DNA of 64,000 nucleotides from Pterois miles (GCA_947000775.1 CAMQGK010000567.1:20738001-20802000), one strand, 5' to 3'; shown: positions 38,457-51,215, numbered from the stretch's first letter. The notes: generated by a model not told the origin, from the letters alone. Numbers and translations: made by a program.

Positions 38457-41400
38457 CTATATCATATATGCACCAAAGACGTTCTCGAAGGAATTCTGTC
38501 GCACAATGTTTGAGGTACTGCTCACGTTCACAAAAACGACATCATCTTTTGTGAGGTGAAACACTCCACCCAGGTAACTGTTCGATATCATTTCACCGTG
38601 CCTCTTTGAGTAATTTTTGGACATCAGGAGGGGAATACTTCCCCCAAAGTACCGATTCGTTTTCCGAACAATAGCGTGGCTAAATCCATCAATGTCTAAG
38701 AAGAAAACCTTGGAATAGATGTAGTAATAACCTTCCTTCTGAATGACAATACTTTTGTCTCTGTATTCCATTTCATAGAGGAGAGGGTCTGCAATCATGC
38801 TCCACGCCATGATTTGATTTCCGTGAACTACATCTTGTCCGTCTGGGGGTAAAAAAAAAAAAAACAGCAACAATGTGAAGTCTGACTCTTCATTTTAATA
38901 ATACTAGAGTTTAAAACTAGAAAATATTGTATATTTCCTGCATTGAATGCTGAAAGCAAAAATAAATGGCAAAGTATTGCTGAAAATGCAGAAAAGAGGA
39001 TTTGAAAATTTTCTCCACTGAGTTACATTGTAAAAAAAATGTGAAAAAAGCTTAACATTTTAAAAAGCATATATGGTATGAACAGCAAAATCATAGCATA
39101 AAATGTCCTTTAAGCGCTGAACATTTATATATTTGAGTGGGTTCTATAGCTGAAAGTATGCAGAAGTAGTTAGAGTCCAAAAAACATACAGATGAAATAG
39201 CAGAAGAATAAAGCTTTGGATCACAATAGTGTGAATGCTGAATCAGTAGTCTCACAATGATGAATACACTATAGAGTGCTACTGGAAAACACAGTACACG
39301 GTTGAGTACTTTGGGTTCCCTCTTCTAGAAGTCGGTGGGTTTGTTGAATGGGTTTTTAGTTTGATGCCTGAAATAAGGTCTGTGGTTAACACAAGCTGAA
39401 GAGATTTTATCGTTTTATTCTATGATACAACAAAGTCAGTAAATATCCCACTCACAAATTTTCTTAAAGAAATAAAAGCGGTTCCTAACAAGTGGCTAAA
39501 TGAGACTATTAAACATCGTCACATTGACATGTCCTCATTTACAGCCTCGCTGTCTATAGTCGCGTTCATGCGACCTTGGTGTGGTTTGTTTATCGCCTAA
39601 TGTTAACTCTTTACTTATGGCGATTGCATTTACACTTCAAAAATCATAAAAGTGGTGTTCATCCATGGAGATTATCTTCCTGAACAGGATGTGAAAGTAT
39701 CATAAACGTTTATTTGCAGCAGAGTTCATTTTCTGCAATAATCCGAATCCAATAAAAACATCCCATTGGCTTTTTGTCGCAGGAATCGGGGCGATGCTAA
39801 CTTCTTGGTTAGCCTAAAAAACACATCATCCCTGCAGCACTCTATGCTATGACAATATACTGTATGTAATATATTTTCTGCCTTGGTAATACTGTGGTAA
39901 CGGAGGAACATCAGTATTGGTCTCACCTGTCAGATGTGCGACTGGTTTAGATGGGAGAATAACAGGACTGGGACTTTTAGTGGGAGAAGTAATGTCTTGA
40001 CCTGTGTGAGGACCAGACATAATGTCACTGATGTGGATTAACTGAAAAGATAGTTAAAAGTAAAAAATAAAAGCAAAAAGTGCTGAGACATACCTGCAAT
40101 GTGCTTAGAGGACGATGGTGGGGTATCCTGCAATGAAAAGAAAAATGCTTTACCTCTCAGTTGCATGCTAGATAATGATTGTATCTTTCTGCAGGACAAA
40201 GTAGGACAGGTCTGTCTTTCTGGTAAAGAGCTAGATCACAATCATGCTACAGGAAATAGACCACTTCCTGTTATACACCGTCCCTTTTTTTGTACAATAC
40301 GTTTATATCTTTGTTTACCAACCCAAGAAAGCCATGTCCCTCTCCTCCCCCTACCCTGTGACTGCTGCCCTCACGCAGAACCAGAAACTGAGTCACAGCG
40401 ATCCGGTAAAAAACGCAGACTGTCCACCATTACGGGATATCAAGTCTGCATGCCACCTTTTCCACTGAATGGGCATGACTTCTCCATCTCTACTCTCTTC
40501 CCCATAATAGTGAACTTATTTCACCGTCACCAGTTTTTGGATGATTCAGCAATCATTTATATGATTGAAATGTCAGTTTTGTTTCTTCAAATGTCAGTTT
40601 ATTTTTGTTTCTTCACTAAACTTGAACAATATCCATACTCTCATATACATGATGCTTTTTTTCTCACTATATTCTAATGACATTGTCTTTTAAAATCACA
40701 CCATAACACCATCATGACACTACAGGAACATGTGTCACCACAAATTGACTCCTGGACGGTGGAAGTTTCCACTTTGGTTATGGCAGCAGAGCAGGCAGGT
40801 TCCCATGTGTCTCTGTGAATTGCATATATTAAAGAGCTATGTGAACAATGGTAATTGTCCTTACGTTTCTACTTTGTGTAATAGATTCAATTTATGAAAC
40901 TTAATTTTGAAATGTAACAGTACTAAAGTAATTTCATCATCAACAAAACATGAGGTGTGCTGCTTTCCTAATATTTCAAGATGCCATTTCATGTTCCTCG
41001 GTCACTTATTTTTGTATTTTGCTATCTTTGCTTAAAGATTTTACCCTATTAGCATCAATAAGCATTCAATACACTTAAAGTAATTCCATTTGTACATAAC
41101 AATGTTAAAGCATAAACAGGTAAATCAAGATGAGATGAGAAAAGCCGAATTATGAATACTTCCAACTAGTGAAAATAAAAGGTGTTATTGGTGAAAGCGA
41201 ACTGAAAGTGAGAATAAGGTGTTACAACAGAATGAGATCTTATGTGGAAAGTGAGATTTAAAAAGAAATGAATCAAAGAAGAAGCACTCTGACATAACGC
41301 TGATAAGAAATCACAGGTACCGTAAGCAAGTGCAGACTCAGAGATGTGGTTGATACTCACAGGTTTAGGATGGTACAGACGGTAGATGAAGCAGGCTTCT

Positions 41401-41555
41401 ATGGCCATGCCGCACAACGCCACGCTCACCAGCATGATCAGCAGGGTCTGCGATGTCCCGGCACACCGTTGCCCCTGGCTCAGCCTTGGTGGCACTGGAG
41501 GCTGGGTGGTATGGGTGTCCACCACAAACACAGGGGGATATCCACCGTTGGACAT
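38457..41555 (-). CDS. tnfsf14: TNF ligand superfamily member 14 (LIGHT)
   Basis: Four minus-strand exons: 41361-41555, 40094-40127, 39927-40001 and 38457-38842. Phases match and give 229 aa (human LIGHT has 240). Type II membrane cytokine of immune cells; the mammalian protein binds HVEM and LTbetaR. The cytoplasmic start PPVFVVDTHTTQPPVPPRL matches LIGHT's PSVFVVDGQT. The anchor is about residues 37-56. The stalk ends VAHLTG, as in LIGHT's AAHLTG. The TNF domain has EGYYYIYSKV, SYLGGVFHL and the C-terminus NVFGAYMI (LIGHT: YFGAFMV). An in-frame ATG at 41621 would add 22 residues; the second ATG is chosen because it aligns with the family start. Both TNF-domain cysteines of mammalian LIGHT are absent. 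The CD70-like gene is the nearest gene on the other strand, as expected for this cluster. Confidence 0.9.
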
Positions 41556-43686
41556 AACAGTACTCGGTTCTGTAGCTGAAAGACGATTCTGTGTGGAAAT
41601 ATCCTCCAGATGCTGCCACAAGACGTTGCTTCAAAGGGGCCTCGGAGACAAATAGACTCGGAAGACAGCGAAGGGTGAAACAGTGGCAAAATGGGTGGGC
41701 TCACTTGTGGTTGGTTCAAGTGGAGATGGCTCACGTCACGAGTAGTCAGATAAAGAAGAGGCTCAGATGCAGAAATCTTGAGATGTATCACCAAAGCACC
41801 TTTTAAGGCCGAGATGCACCTGTCTGCATTCAGACTGATGACACAGCACTCAATGCAGCTGCACAACCTGACAATCCATCAGCCTCAAGGTAGAATCACG
41901 AAGTGGGAGACCATGCACTATGCATTTCACCTCTCCTTCACACCCTCCCACTTAACTGTAAAAGCAATGTTGAAATATCTGAACACACACTTCCTTTCTC
42001 ACATACACTCTTTCTCTCTTTGGCTTGTCCTATAATCAGATGGCAACAGATATTGACCTAAATGGAGTTTAACATCCAAATCTCAACCACATATCAGTCT
42101 TTTATCCACAGTGTTAAACCGTTGTGTCTGGGTGCAGAGGATGGAGCAGAGTTGTGAGCAGGGTCTGAAGTGAAGTTTTTGCCTCATCTGCCACTGTGGC
42201 AGGTCACTGAACATTTCTACCAGCCACTCCATTATTTTGGCTGCTACTGAAATCCATCTATAACACTTTATAACGAATTGTAAACACAGTGTAAACAGTG
42301 GTACCAGACAGCAGAAGATAAGACACACTTTACTGTCCCTAGGGGAAGTTTTGCTTGCATTTAGAAATGTGGAATAATATGTCATGAAACTTTAATCCTT
42401 GTCTATTTTAAACTTTGGGAATTGCTTTTTAAAAATATTTCTTAATATAAGGAAAAGCTGATCATAGACTGCATATAAGAAGTGGATGTAGTCACTGTGA
42501 TGTCACCTTGTGGTTTGTGGACTGCTGTATTGAAGCAGTTGAGTTCAGCATTTTGCCCAAAACCATCTTGGTATTTGGCCGTCACTGTGTAGTTTTTTGT
42601 AATCAGAAGTGACAAGCCAAACACTGAATAAGACATTTTTAGGTGACTAAAAAATGTTACTATTAAATTTAATGAACTGAAAACACCCTGTGAAAGGCTT
42701 AAAGCTGTAAGACGTGGGGAGATGTGGTGAGACAGGTAATCTGAAAAAAATCATGTGCTTCTGTGTCCTCCGTGCTCCTAATGGTAACTGCAAGATTTCA
42801 TAGACCTGAGGAAAGCAACCAATCAGAGCTGAGCTGGAGTTTGTCGTCTCTGAGCAGCTGTCAATGACTCATGAACTCTGACCAAATGGTCAAACTAGGC
42901 AGCACTGATTAAATATGAATCAATATATAAATAAAAAATATTTTGTATTTACTGTTTAACTGTAAAATGAGAAAGTTTGTCACCGGGCAGCCATGTTGAG
43001 ATAAGCTATATAATAACAAGCGCCGCCCACCAGCTGGAGCACAGCCAATAGGAACGCTCTCTCTCTGAAATGACCTGTGATTGGCCAAAGTCTCCTGTCA
43101 CAGGCATTAAATCATCATGACTTGGGAATTAAGTACATATGTGTATTAAACACTACAGAGTTTTCTGTAAGTTGTTCACTTACCTATATGAAGATCTTCT
43201 TAATACATCCATGGTGTCAAGGCTGTGTGGTCCGTATTTTGCCTGCTTTTACCCATTGCTCCCCCTGCAGAGTAGAAGAGGACATGACAAGCACAACATG
43301 TTAGAAGGAATTAATAATGTAAGCAAAAAAATACCCTTTTAAATAAATATCAGTAAAAAAGCAAGAGAAGTCACTAACTATACAGGCCTTCATACATCAG
43401 GTATCGTCATAAATCATCCGGCTCATATTCGGCACCTTATCACCCCACCTCAGTTTTGCATGTGGCTGCAGTCCACACTGCAGAGCGCTATTGGTCAATG
43501 CAGATAGTGGTTCTACTCATTCAGAGCTCTGATCAAGGAACTTTACAGTGAGGCTATTTTCCAGCTGTCAGAGTATGAGAGGCAGTACTTACAGCTATAC
43601 AGTAAACTTGCCTATTGTTCATGTGTAACATAGTTGCTGAGAGTCTGTAAAAGTGGATTACATGGCCTATGCCCTGCGAGCGGAGG
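41556..43686. promoter_or_regulatory. Divergent spacer between tnfsf14 and tmed1
   Basis: The two genes point away from each other, so both promoters must lie in or near these 2.1 kb. Two repeats occupy part of it: a CATAGACTGCATATAAGAAGTGGA-type repeat at about 42463-42630 and the MITE at 42715-43110. The sequence between 43430 and 43686 is the most likely tmed1 promoter. No TATA box was assigned. Confidence 0.5.
42715..43110 (-). mobile_element. MITE-like repeat shared with 49612-50130
   Basis: Landmarks shared with the 49.6-kb copy in the opposite orientation are CCAATCAGAGCTGAGCTGGAG, GTTTAACTGTAAAATGAGAAAG, GCAGCCATGTTGAGAT and AAATGACCTGTGATTGGCCAAAGTCTCC. It is noncoding. Confidence 0.65.
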
Positions 43687-46577
43687 ATGATGAGTGCGTC
43701 TACAGAGCTCTGTTTGCTAGCCTGTTTCATTCTGACTGTAGACTTGACTTTGGGGTTGGGACCAAACAAAGACATGGAGTTTACGTTTCTATTAACTGCT
43801 GGCAGCACAGAGTGCTTTTACCAAACCACAGCAAGGAACGACAGCATGGAAATTGGATACCAGGTAAATATAATTTTCTGTCATTGTGTCTCAGTGATGG
43901 TGCAATGTTGTGTTTAAAGTTTCCAATAACTTTGTTAAAGTTTGTGAATAACGTCTAACTGAAAAACAAGTGAACAAGCCTTGGACTTTGGTCTTCTTGC
44001 ATGCAGAGAGATAAGAAAACCACTGCTGTTGTTGCTGAAGACACTTGTCCTGAGATAGGGCAAAGGGGTGGAAACACTCAAAATGACCTCTGCAGCTACA
44101 TACACTATCACAAAAGTGTTTAACACATCTTGCATGAACACAAACAAGCATTTACATGCTGATGACATCATAAATGCATCCTAAATGTACTTTAGCCGCC
44201 ATAATTAATTTTAAATGCAAAACATAAATACATATTTTGCTAGTTTTGAATGTTTTAAACTTGGCAAGCGTCAGCCAGCAGTCTCTGTGTTGTCAAAAAA
44301 TTGAAGTATTGATACATAGATACTGAATAATTCTCATTTTCTGCAGCATCGATACACAGTATCAGCTGCACTTTCTGCTCTCTCTTCTCTAAAACAGTGA
44401 ATTGACACACATTGCTATTTATCTATTAATTTAAAAAAAAAGTGATGCCTTCAATGTTGTGTCCATTTTTCCCTGTGGTTTTGAAAATGTAATATTGATA
44501 TTTTTCAAGGTATTATATCAAATACAAATCAAATCTCTCACAATGTGTATTGACCTTTGCATTGCTTCACACCCACAGACTGTATATGCCACTACTGCTG
44601 CTGCTGCTGCTGCTACTACTAGTACATTGTTGCTTTATTATAACTGTGGCCCATTATGTGAGCCTGGCTGTTGCTCTGTGCACTCTGAAGGCTTTAATTT
44701 AAATATCAGATAGCTGTTGCTCAGCTAGTCTGATTAAAGCTGTGAGCTGCATGTCTGAGGTGATAATGTGAGTGTATGTTCTGGGTGTGTCTTGAAGCAT
44801 TACTGACCTTGTGTTTCTTTTACAGGTGATAGCTGGGTCAGGTATGGATGTTGGCTTCGCCCTCATCTCACCCAGTGGATACCGGCTGGTGTCGGACTTC
44901 AGGAGATCTGATGGCATTCACATGTGGGTCACTTAAATGCTCTTCAACAACCATGTGTGTTTAGTGTAGTATTTAGTGGCATCTAGTGGTGTGGTTGCAG
45001 ATTGAGTACCCCTCCGTTCACTCCTCCCTCAACAAGACTGCGGTGACATGAGCCATTGAGAGCAAAACCATGGTAAAGCCATGCTATCTTGCAGGACCTT
45101 TACCTCGCCTACTTTAGGAGCTAATGGAAGTCAGACAGCAGTTGACGGTGCCACGGTTTTCTAGGAGCAGTGTTTGGTTTGTCCATTCTGGGCTACTGTA
45201 GAAACACTGTGATGCAACATGGCCACAAGAGGATCTGCACCGTATGCAAAGTTGAAGGGCTCATCCAAAGCAAACGAAAACATAACGACTCTTACGCTTT
45301 GTCCGAAATCACATACTACACATACACACATACTACATCCCCAATATGTGGACTATCGTTCAACATAATTTTGTGTAAATAATCAGTAGAAAATATTTTT
45401 TGGAGGCACTGAGCAGTAATTTACATCGTCACTTCCTGAGAGCCTCCTTGCTGGTTGGAGGCATGTAACCATGGTAACCCGTGTCCACCTTGTGACAAAA
45501 ACAATGTGGGATTGTGGGATATTTATGCTGCCATAATGTCCAGTGATGCATAATGTTTCACTGGGAAAAAGTATGCAATTTGCGTACTATTGGTTTCATA
45601 CTAAGGCTATGTCCATAATAAAAATCCCACATAGTTTTAGCGAAGTAAATAACATGTTAGTTTTGAATTTCGGATGCAACCTTAGTTTCAGGTGATTATA
45701 CACTTAAGAAAACATAGTTAGAATATTTTGTTGCAGTTTTGCCAACAGATCCCCTGAAATGTTACACACTGAACCTTTACGGTTATGCTTAAAAATCCTT
45801 GTAATACTCTGTCAGTCTAGTTAGTTATTTAGTTAGTGTACTTAACAATGTAAAAAAAGGGAACTTGATTTCCTACCCCTCTAAAAAACTACAGTGTACT
45901 GTACATGCATTTCCACCAAACAAGAGATTACTACTATCTTACCTTTATATTGAGTAGTTTCATCCATGGTATTGTTCCACAGCAAATATCCCTTGTTTCC
46001 ACATTTGACACGTTATATCTTCGTGCAGGGTGGATCCCACAGAGGATGGAGACTACCGGCTGTGTTTTGATAACAGTTTCAGTAAACTGTCAGAGAAGAT
46101 GGTGTTCTTTGAGGTGATCATTAATAGTCAGGGAGGCAGCGCAGGCCAAAGTGAGTGGGCGGACGTGGCCACGACAGAGAGCAGCATGGTGGAGTACAAA
46201 CTGGACGACATCAGGGTGAGAGAGAGGAAAACAAAGAGCTATTGCATCTACTGCAGCTATGATTCCCCTTCAGACAACACATTATTATCTAATGTGACTG
46301 TTTTTGATGCAACACACCTCAACACTGACTTTCATCCCGCACCCCCCACCCCCTCCAGGCCAGGATGGACTCTGTGTACCAGCACCTGGAGAGGAGCCGG
46401 CAGGTTCTGACTGTGCTGCGAGCCTTCGAGGCGAGGGACCGCTACCTTCTGGAGGACAACCTATGGCGGGTGTCCTTCTGGTCCTGCCTCAACCTGCTTG
46501 TCATGCTCACTGTGGCTGCCACTCAAATCTACACCCTACAACGCCTCTTTGATGACACCAAGCGGGTCCGCACATAG
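43687..46577 (+). CDS. tmed1: Transmembrane emp24 domain-containing protein 1 (p24 gamma family)
   Basis: Four exons: 43687-43863, 44826-44923, 46029-46215 and 46359-46577, giving 226 aa (human TMED1 is 227). p24 proteins are type I cargo receptors cycling between ER and Golgi in COPI/COPII vesicles. Visible: a signal peptide starting MM, as in TMED1. The GOLD domain follows, with DMEFTFLLTAGSTECFYQ and DGDYRLCFDNSFSKLSEKMVFFE and two cysteines positioned for a disulfide. Next come a coiled region (EYKLDDIRARMDSVYQHLERS), LRAFEARDRYLLEDNLWRV, one TM helix, and a short tail QRLFDDTKRVRT. LRAFEARDR and the final threonine fit TMED1. An upstream in-frame ATG at 43669 would add MPCERR before the signal peptide. 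It is tail-to-tail with dnm2, as in human. Confidence 0.93.
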
Positions 46578-46581
46578 TACC

Positions 46582-46587
46582 AATAAA
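46582..46587 (+). terminator. tmed1 poly(A) signal candidate immediately after the stop
   Basis: AATAAA begins only 5 nt after the TAG stop (46575-46577). If used, the 3' UTR would be about 20-30 nt. More distal sites cannot be excluded. Confidence 0.5.
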
Positions 46588-47087
46588 ACTGTCACTAACC
46601 TCCAGCCATGAAAACGCAGAACCTGCTCGGCCTGCTTAACGTTACACTTGAAAGTCTGACCCATGACCAGAGCATTAATATAGCAACAAACAACTATTTG
46701 TTATTTAAAGTTATAGAGGAGTATTATCTACCTGAGCAGAGAATGATGTCTCTCTCTCTGTGTATGTTGTAATCCCGGGATTATCCTCTTTTCGGTGACA
46801 TAACCGGGCCTTTGATTGCGTGTTAGCATGCACCACCAGCTAGCTAACAGCCACCTCTCTACACGGCTCTCATACGGCGGTTACAGCTGATAACTCCGTC
46901 CTAACCGACGGTTCCGTTGCGGAACCACAGTACCCACCTCCCGGGCCTCCTTTTAGTCTAATACTCCTTGCTCTGTCAGTGGTGTTGCGTTGTTTTCATT
47001 GTTCGCGCTGTTAGCAACGTTAGCTGCGAGCGGCCGGCTCAGTCATTGCCATGTTGAGAACCGTATGGAAGCAATATAATTGCTGTC

Positions 47088-47496
47088 ATGGTGCCTTCAT
47101 ATGAAACTCGTAAACTCGTGTTATACAAAACCCCAGAGGCTAACAATTTAGCAAGCTAGCAAGCAGCTAACATAATAAAGGAAATGAAAAGGCATAATGA
47201 CAAAGGAAAAGATGAGGCCATTGGGAATATCAATATTTTCTTCAGGTCTACTAGACCAACTACAAACAAAAACAGTATTTGACTAAAGTTACAATACATA
47301 AATTTATTGTGCACCGAAAAAATTAATTTCCATGGCTTCCACCATTTCTGACAGCGCCGAAAAACACATCACATCTCCTAAACTCTGAGCTTTCGGAAAC
47401 TTTCCACCTACAAGGTTGTGAATACTAAAAGAGCGTGGCATTGATATGGACTCCCCTGGTGAACTCGGTAAACACGACCCCACTTGAAGGCACCAT
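47088..47496. mobile_element. 409-bp MITE with 12-bp perfect TIRs
   Basis: ATGGTGCCTTCA at the left end and TGAAGGCACCAT at the right end are exact inverted repeats. ACTCGTAAACTCGTG near the left mirrors GTGAACTCGGTAAACACGA near the right. No coding frame was seen. Confidence 0.75.
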
Positions 47497-49147
47497 CAAT
47501 CCAATCTGGCGTTTAGCACATTTAAAGGGCCAGTTAACACTTTTGGAAAAATGATTCATCATTGATGATGTTTTGTGACATTTTGATTTCCAGTCACATC
47601 GAAATCACATTTGTAGTACTGTAATATGCATACGCACAAACACATACATTGCATACATAAAATATACATATATAACATAGACTTTATGTAAAGATAGACA
47701 ACATAACAGCCCCCCATAAGTGAAGCCAAAACATCTCCATCGCCCCCTGGTGGCTGACTGCAGTATAGCTCATAAACCCTACCCCCTCTATGTTGGTTGA
47801 TGGGACATGGGCTAAACTAAAAAGTCAAAGTACATGTCTGATACGTTTTTCCTAAAGATGTCATTTTAGGTAACCCTTTCAGGCTAATGCAAGTTTGGAT
47901 TTAATTTGTTATTTGATGCTATAAAAAGGGCGTGAGACGTCATGATCTCTCGCTGATAAGCTGCGGTTGTGCTCGGCTCACCATTGATACCGCGGCTCCA
48001 CCACCAGAACGCTACTGTGCAGACTCTGGCTCCAAGAGACATCACAAACCTCAAGATGGCAGCTCCTGTACCCAAGCTATTTTCACTTCTGTACAGTGGG
48101 AGGAGGTGAAGACGTGTCATCCATCTGTATATACAGTCTAAGATAAATACACTCACACACAAGCACTGACACTTGTTAATAATGTCATTGGGGAAACTAG
48201 AAAACCACAGCTGTTCTCACTGAATGTTATTTTATTGAATATCAGACACATGGACAGTTATGACTCTTGGCTATGTTTTATCAAATAGCCAAAATAAACC
48301 AAAAATAATATCAGAAACCTCACCCACTGTGTAACCCACTTTTTTTGACTAAGCCTCAGGCTGTTGGAAAAAAAAAGATCACATCTAAAATCTGTACTGC
48401 GATAAAAAAAATGTATTCACACAGTCAAAAAAGCAGTCAATCTCCCTGATCAGTTTCTCCATCTGGAGGTTAAATATGCAGGAGTCAGCAAGCAGATGGC
48501 GAGATTGTTTTGCCTGAAACATTAATTCCATTGCCATTATTTGGACTCATTGCAGTTATTTGGTTCATACAATTGCACTTAGTGGTAAAAACACACATTA
48601 TGTGGTACTTGTGCATTTCAACCAATACTACTATACCACTATGTGTTAAAACATCTTGGGACTGCTCAGCTTCATCGTTAACATTTTCTGTCATAAGACA
48701 TCGTCGTGGTCATGCTCCAACACTTGAAAGGCATTGATACATACTACAATAATAATAAAACTTCATTTCAACATCCTCATGTTGAACTGTCTTTATAACT
48801 TGGCACTTAATCTGTTATAGGAGTTGACTTAAAGCCTGCTGTATCTCAAATTAGCTTTTGTCTTTTAGCGTTAGTGTTAAATTTGATCACTATTACAACT
48901 TGGTCCTTACAATCTGTGGAAATATTGCATTTTTTTCACTATAGAAGAAATAACATAGTTTGATGCCTCATTAACTAATAATATTAATTGTTGGAGCTTT
49001 TCTTTTTGAGTGAACTGAAAATAGGATTCATCTGTAGTCCTGCTGCTGTCATGGATTGAAGTCTTTTCACGGCCCCCTCAGGCTGGTCAAGGTCACCACT
49101 GGTTTCGACGAGGAGCCGGGCGCCTGTTCAGGAACAATCAACCAACA

Positions 49148-49507
49148 TTAATCACTAGACCTTGTGACATGCACTTTGACAAGGTAATACTGCAGGAGCC
49201 AGTCACTGGAACAGCGAGGGCATTTGTAATGAGGCAATCCATTAGCAAGATCATCTTCCACTGTCAATGGAGGATAAAAAACCATAAACCTGAATTTATT
49301 AATTAATACTTGAGGATATTTAGCACAGAACAGCTTTAAAAGATGTTTGGAAAAATCTTTACATTTTTCTATGCTTTTGGGGTAAACATTCCCATCCCCT
49401 TTGAAGTAGTCATGTTTTATAGTCTTACAGTAGTGAAATGAGTAGATCTGCTTCCACTCTGACATTAAAGCAATCATAGGCAGAATCATTTTGACATCAT
49501 TGGGCAA
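49148..49507 (-). pseudogene. Unrecognised ORF, possibly an exon or gene fragment with a CxxC motif
   Basis: A 119-codon open frame has non-repetitive, protein-like composition: SEWKQIYSFHYCKTIKHDYF near the start and HYKCPRCSSDWLLQYYLVKV near the end. An acceptor-like pyrimidine tract ending TTTAATGTCAG precedes the SEWKQ codons. The CPRCSSDW segment faintly recalls the 3CxxC zinc finger of receptor-transporting proteins, but only one CxxC pair is seen and the frame closes soon after. It may be a decayed gene piece, an exon of an unseen gene, or chance. The function is unknown. Confidence 0.25.
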
Positions 49508-49611
49508 AAAAAAAAAATCTGTAATATCCTTTCAGCATATTGTAATTCAAGTGTTTTGAAAGAAAACTAGACTTCTGCACCTCCTCATGGTTGTTTTCAG
49601 GCTTTAGAAAC

Positions 49612-50130
49612 ATCTAGCCTGTGACGGGAGACTTTGGCCAATCACAGGTCATTTCAGAGACAGAGAGAGTTCCTATTGGCTGTTTATTCAGTAGAGGCAG
49701 CTGTCAATCACTCACAAATGCTGATCAAATATGAATCAATATTTGTGTTACCGTAATGCCTATTTCTCACCTCAGATGTTCAGAAACATCTTGTAGTTAC
49801 TGTTTAGCTGTAAAATGAGAGCGTTTGCTCCGGCTGGTGGGCAGTGCTTGGTGTTTCCTCAACTGATCTCAACATGGCTGCCGGGTCACAAACTTTTATC
49901 ATTTACAGCTAAACAGGACACAACAAGAAGTTTCTGAACACATTTATGCGATAAATGGGCATTACAGCAACAACGTATAGAATATAGATCATTCGATCAG
50001 TTTGTGAGTGATTGACAGCTGCTCAGAGACGACAGGCTCCAGCTCAGCTCTGATTGGTTATTTTCCTCCGGTCTGTGAAATCTTGCAGATGCCATTAGGA
50101 GCAGCGGACACAGAGGAACATCTGTTTTTT
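49612..50130 (+). mobile_element. Fold-back MITE-like repeat
   Basis: The two halves mirror each other: TTACTGTTTAGCTGTAAAATGAGAG (about 49797) and ATCATTTACAGCTAAACAGGA (about 49898) are inverted, and GATCAAATATGAATCAAT is echoed on the far side. A diverged copy in the opposite orientation is at 42715-43110. Confidence 0.65.
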
Positions 50131-50264
50131 TTAAGATTACCTATCACATGCACTACTGTCAGGGCATAGTGACTATTTTATATAAATAACTTTTAAAATC
50201 ATATTTTTTCCAGTTCCACCCACTACAACCTTCAAGGATAATGTGCAGCTAGTGGGTCACTGTT

Positions 50265-50510
50265 GTGAAATAAACCCCAACAGGGCAGAAGGGTCTTGCA
50301 TCACCCTGACGGGATTTATTTCACAACAATGACCTGCTAGCTGGAGATTATCCCGCTTGTTACGCAGCTACTTATTTAAGAAAGCAACAATTTGACGCAA
50401 AAACGGTCCGCCAGAGTCCGAGGTCAGAACCACGCCCATAGCAACGGTCTGTTAGAAAGATATAACAGACCGCAGGATGCTGTGATTGACCAGAGTATTC
50501 AACAAAGCTA
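50265..50510 (+). repeat. Repeat beginning with a hairpin, shared with 36895-37165
   Basis: TTGTGAAATAAACCC (about 50265) and GGGATTTATTTCACAA (about 50312) form an inverted repeat around a short loop. The sequence after it matches 36.9-37.2 kb. Confidence 0.6.
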
Positions 50511-51111
50511 TGTAACAATGGTTTCTAACTCACAGTTACTTCTTGCATTCATTTACAGTATATGCCACCAAGTTTGGCAGATGCAGACATGTATACTACG
50601 TGTTGCAACATGGCACCATCGTATGTATAAATGTCTTTTTACAAGGCAGGGGGTGGTTTTATTTCATTTCATTGTTATATGTAACACAGAAGAGAAAGAT
50701 GCATTAAAGGCAAAAACATCTAGCAGGTGCCAGCTGAGCAGACTGTTTCATAAACATATTTTTATTATTTGCTCCAACCTGCCTACTTCTGCTTCATCCT
50801 GTGGATCAATGTCAAAAAGTCACATTAAATCTACTTTGACTCTGTGCTGTAACACAAAACATTAACACTTAAAAAGGGGTGAATTCGTTTCAGAGGAAGT
50901 GTAAATATTGATTTATACTACTCTCTATTACTAGGATTTTTTTTTGTCACTTTACATTTGCTGCAGGTAAATAGCAGTCACTGTTGTTTCAGCCTCTCTG
51001 AGGCAGTAGAGGGTTGCCATAGGAACATCTAATGTCAGTGTATGTTGGTTTAGATAGGTAGGGGGAGGTAAGTGAGGAGAGAAAAACCAGGAGGGATGCT
51101 ACATTATCTGT

Positions 51112-51113
<2 letters not shown>

Positions 51114-51151
<38 letters not shown>
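51114..51151. repeat. GA microsatellite
   Basis: An almost pure GA run of about 38 bp with a single GC interruption. Confidence 0.95.
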
Positions 51152-51153
<2 letters not shown>

Positions 51154-51215
51154 AGAATGAAGAGAAAGTGGATCACACAGGACAAAAGGAGACACCAACC
51201 ACCAGAGCCAGTCCC

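Larger units (their letters stand above)
46588..51215. other. Tail-to-tail spacer between tmed1 and dnm2
   Basis: No complete gene. It contains GC-rich repeat-like sequence (46.8-47.05 kb), the 409-bp MITE, repeats at about 47677-48140 (GAAGCCAAAACATCTCCATCGCCCCCTGGTGG type), an unrecognised ORF at 49148-49507, the 49.6-kb MITE, the 50.3-kb repeat, and a GA microsatellite at 51114-51151. About 48.15-49.0 kb shows nothing recognisable. Confidence 0.6.

Noticed and set aside
40099..40677. 192-codon plus-strand ORF
   Set aside because: It overlaps tnfsf14 exon 2 antisense and continues into its intron. The composition is not protein-like, there is no family resemblance and no splice context.
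41555..41621. Longer tnfsf14 N-terminus from the ATG at 41621
   Set aside because: The frame is open, but the shorter start gives a cytoplasmic tail that aligns with the LIGHT family; kept only as an alternative.
50392..50865. 157-codon plus-strand ORF
   Set aside because: It starts inside the dispersed repeat shared with 36.9 kb and runs into unrelated sequence; not a gene.
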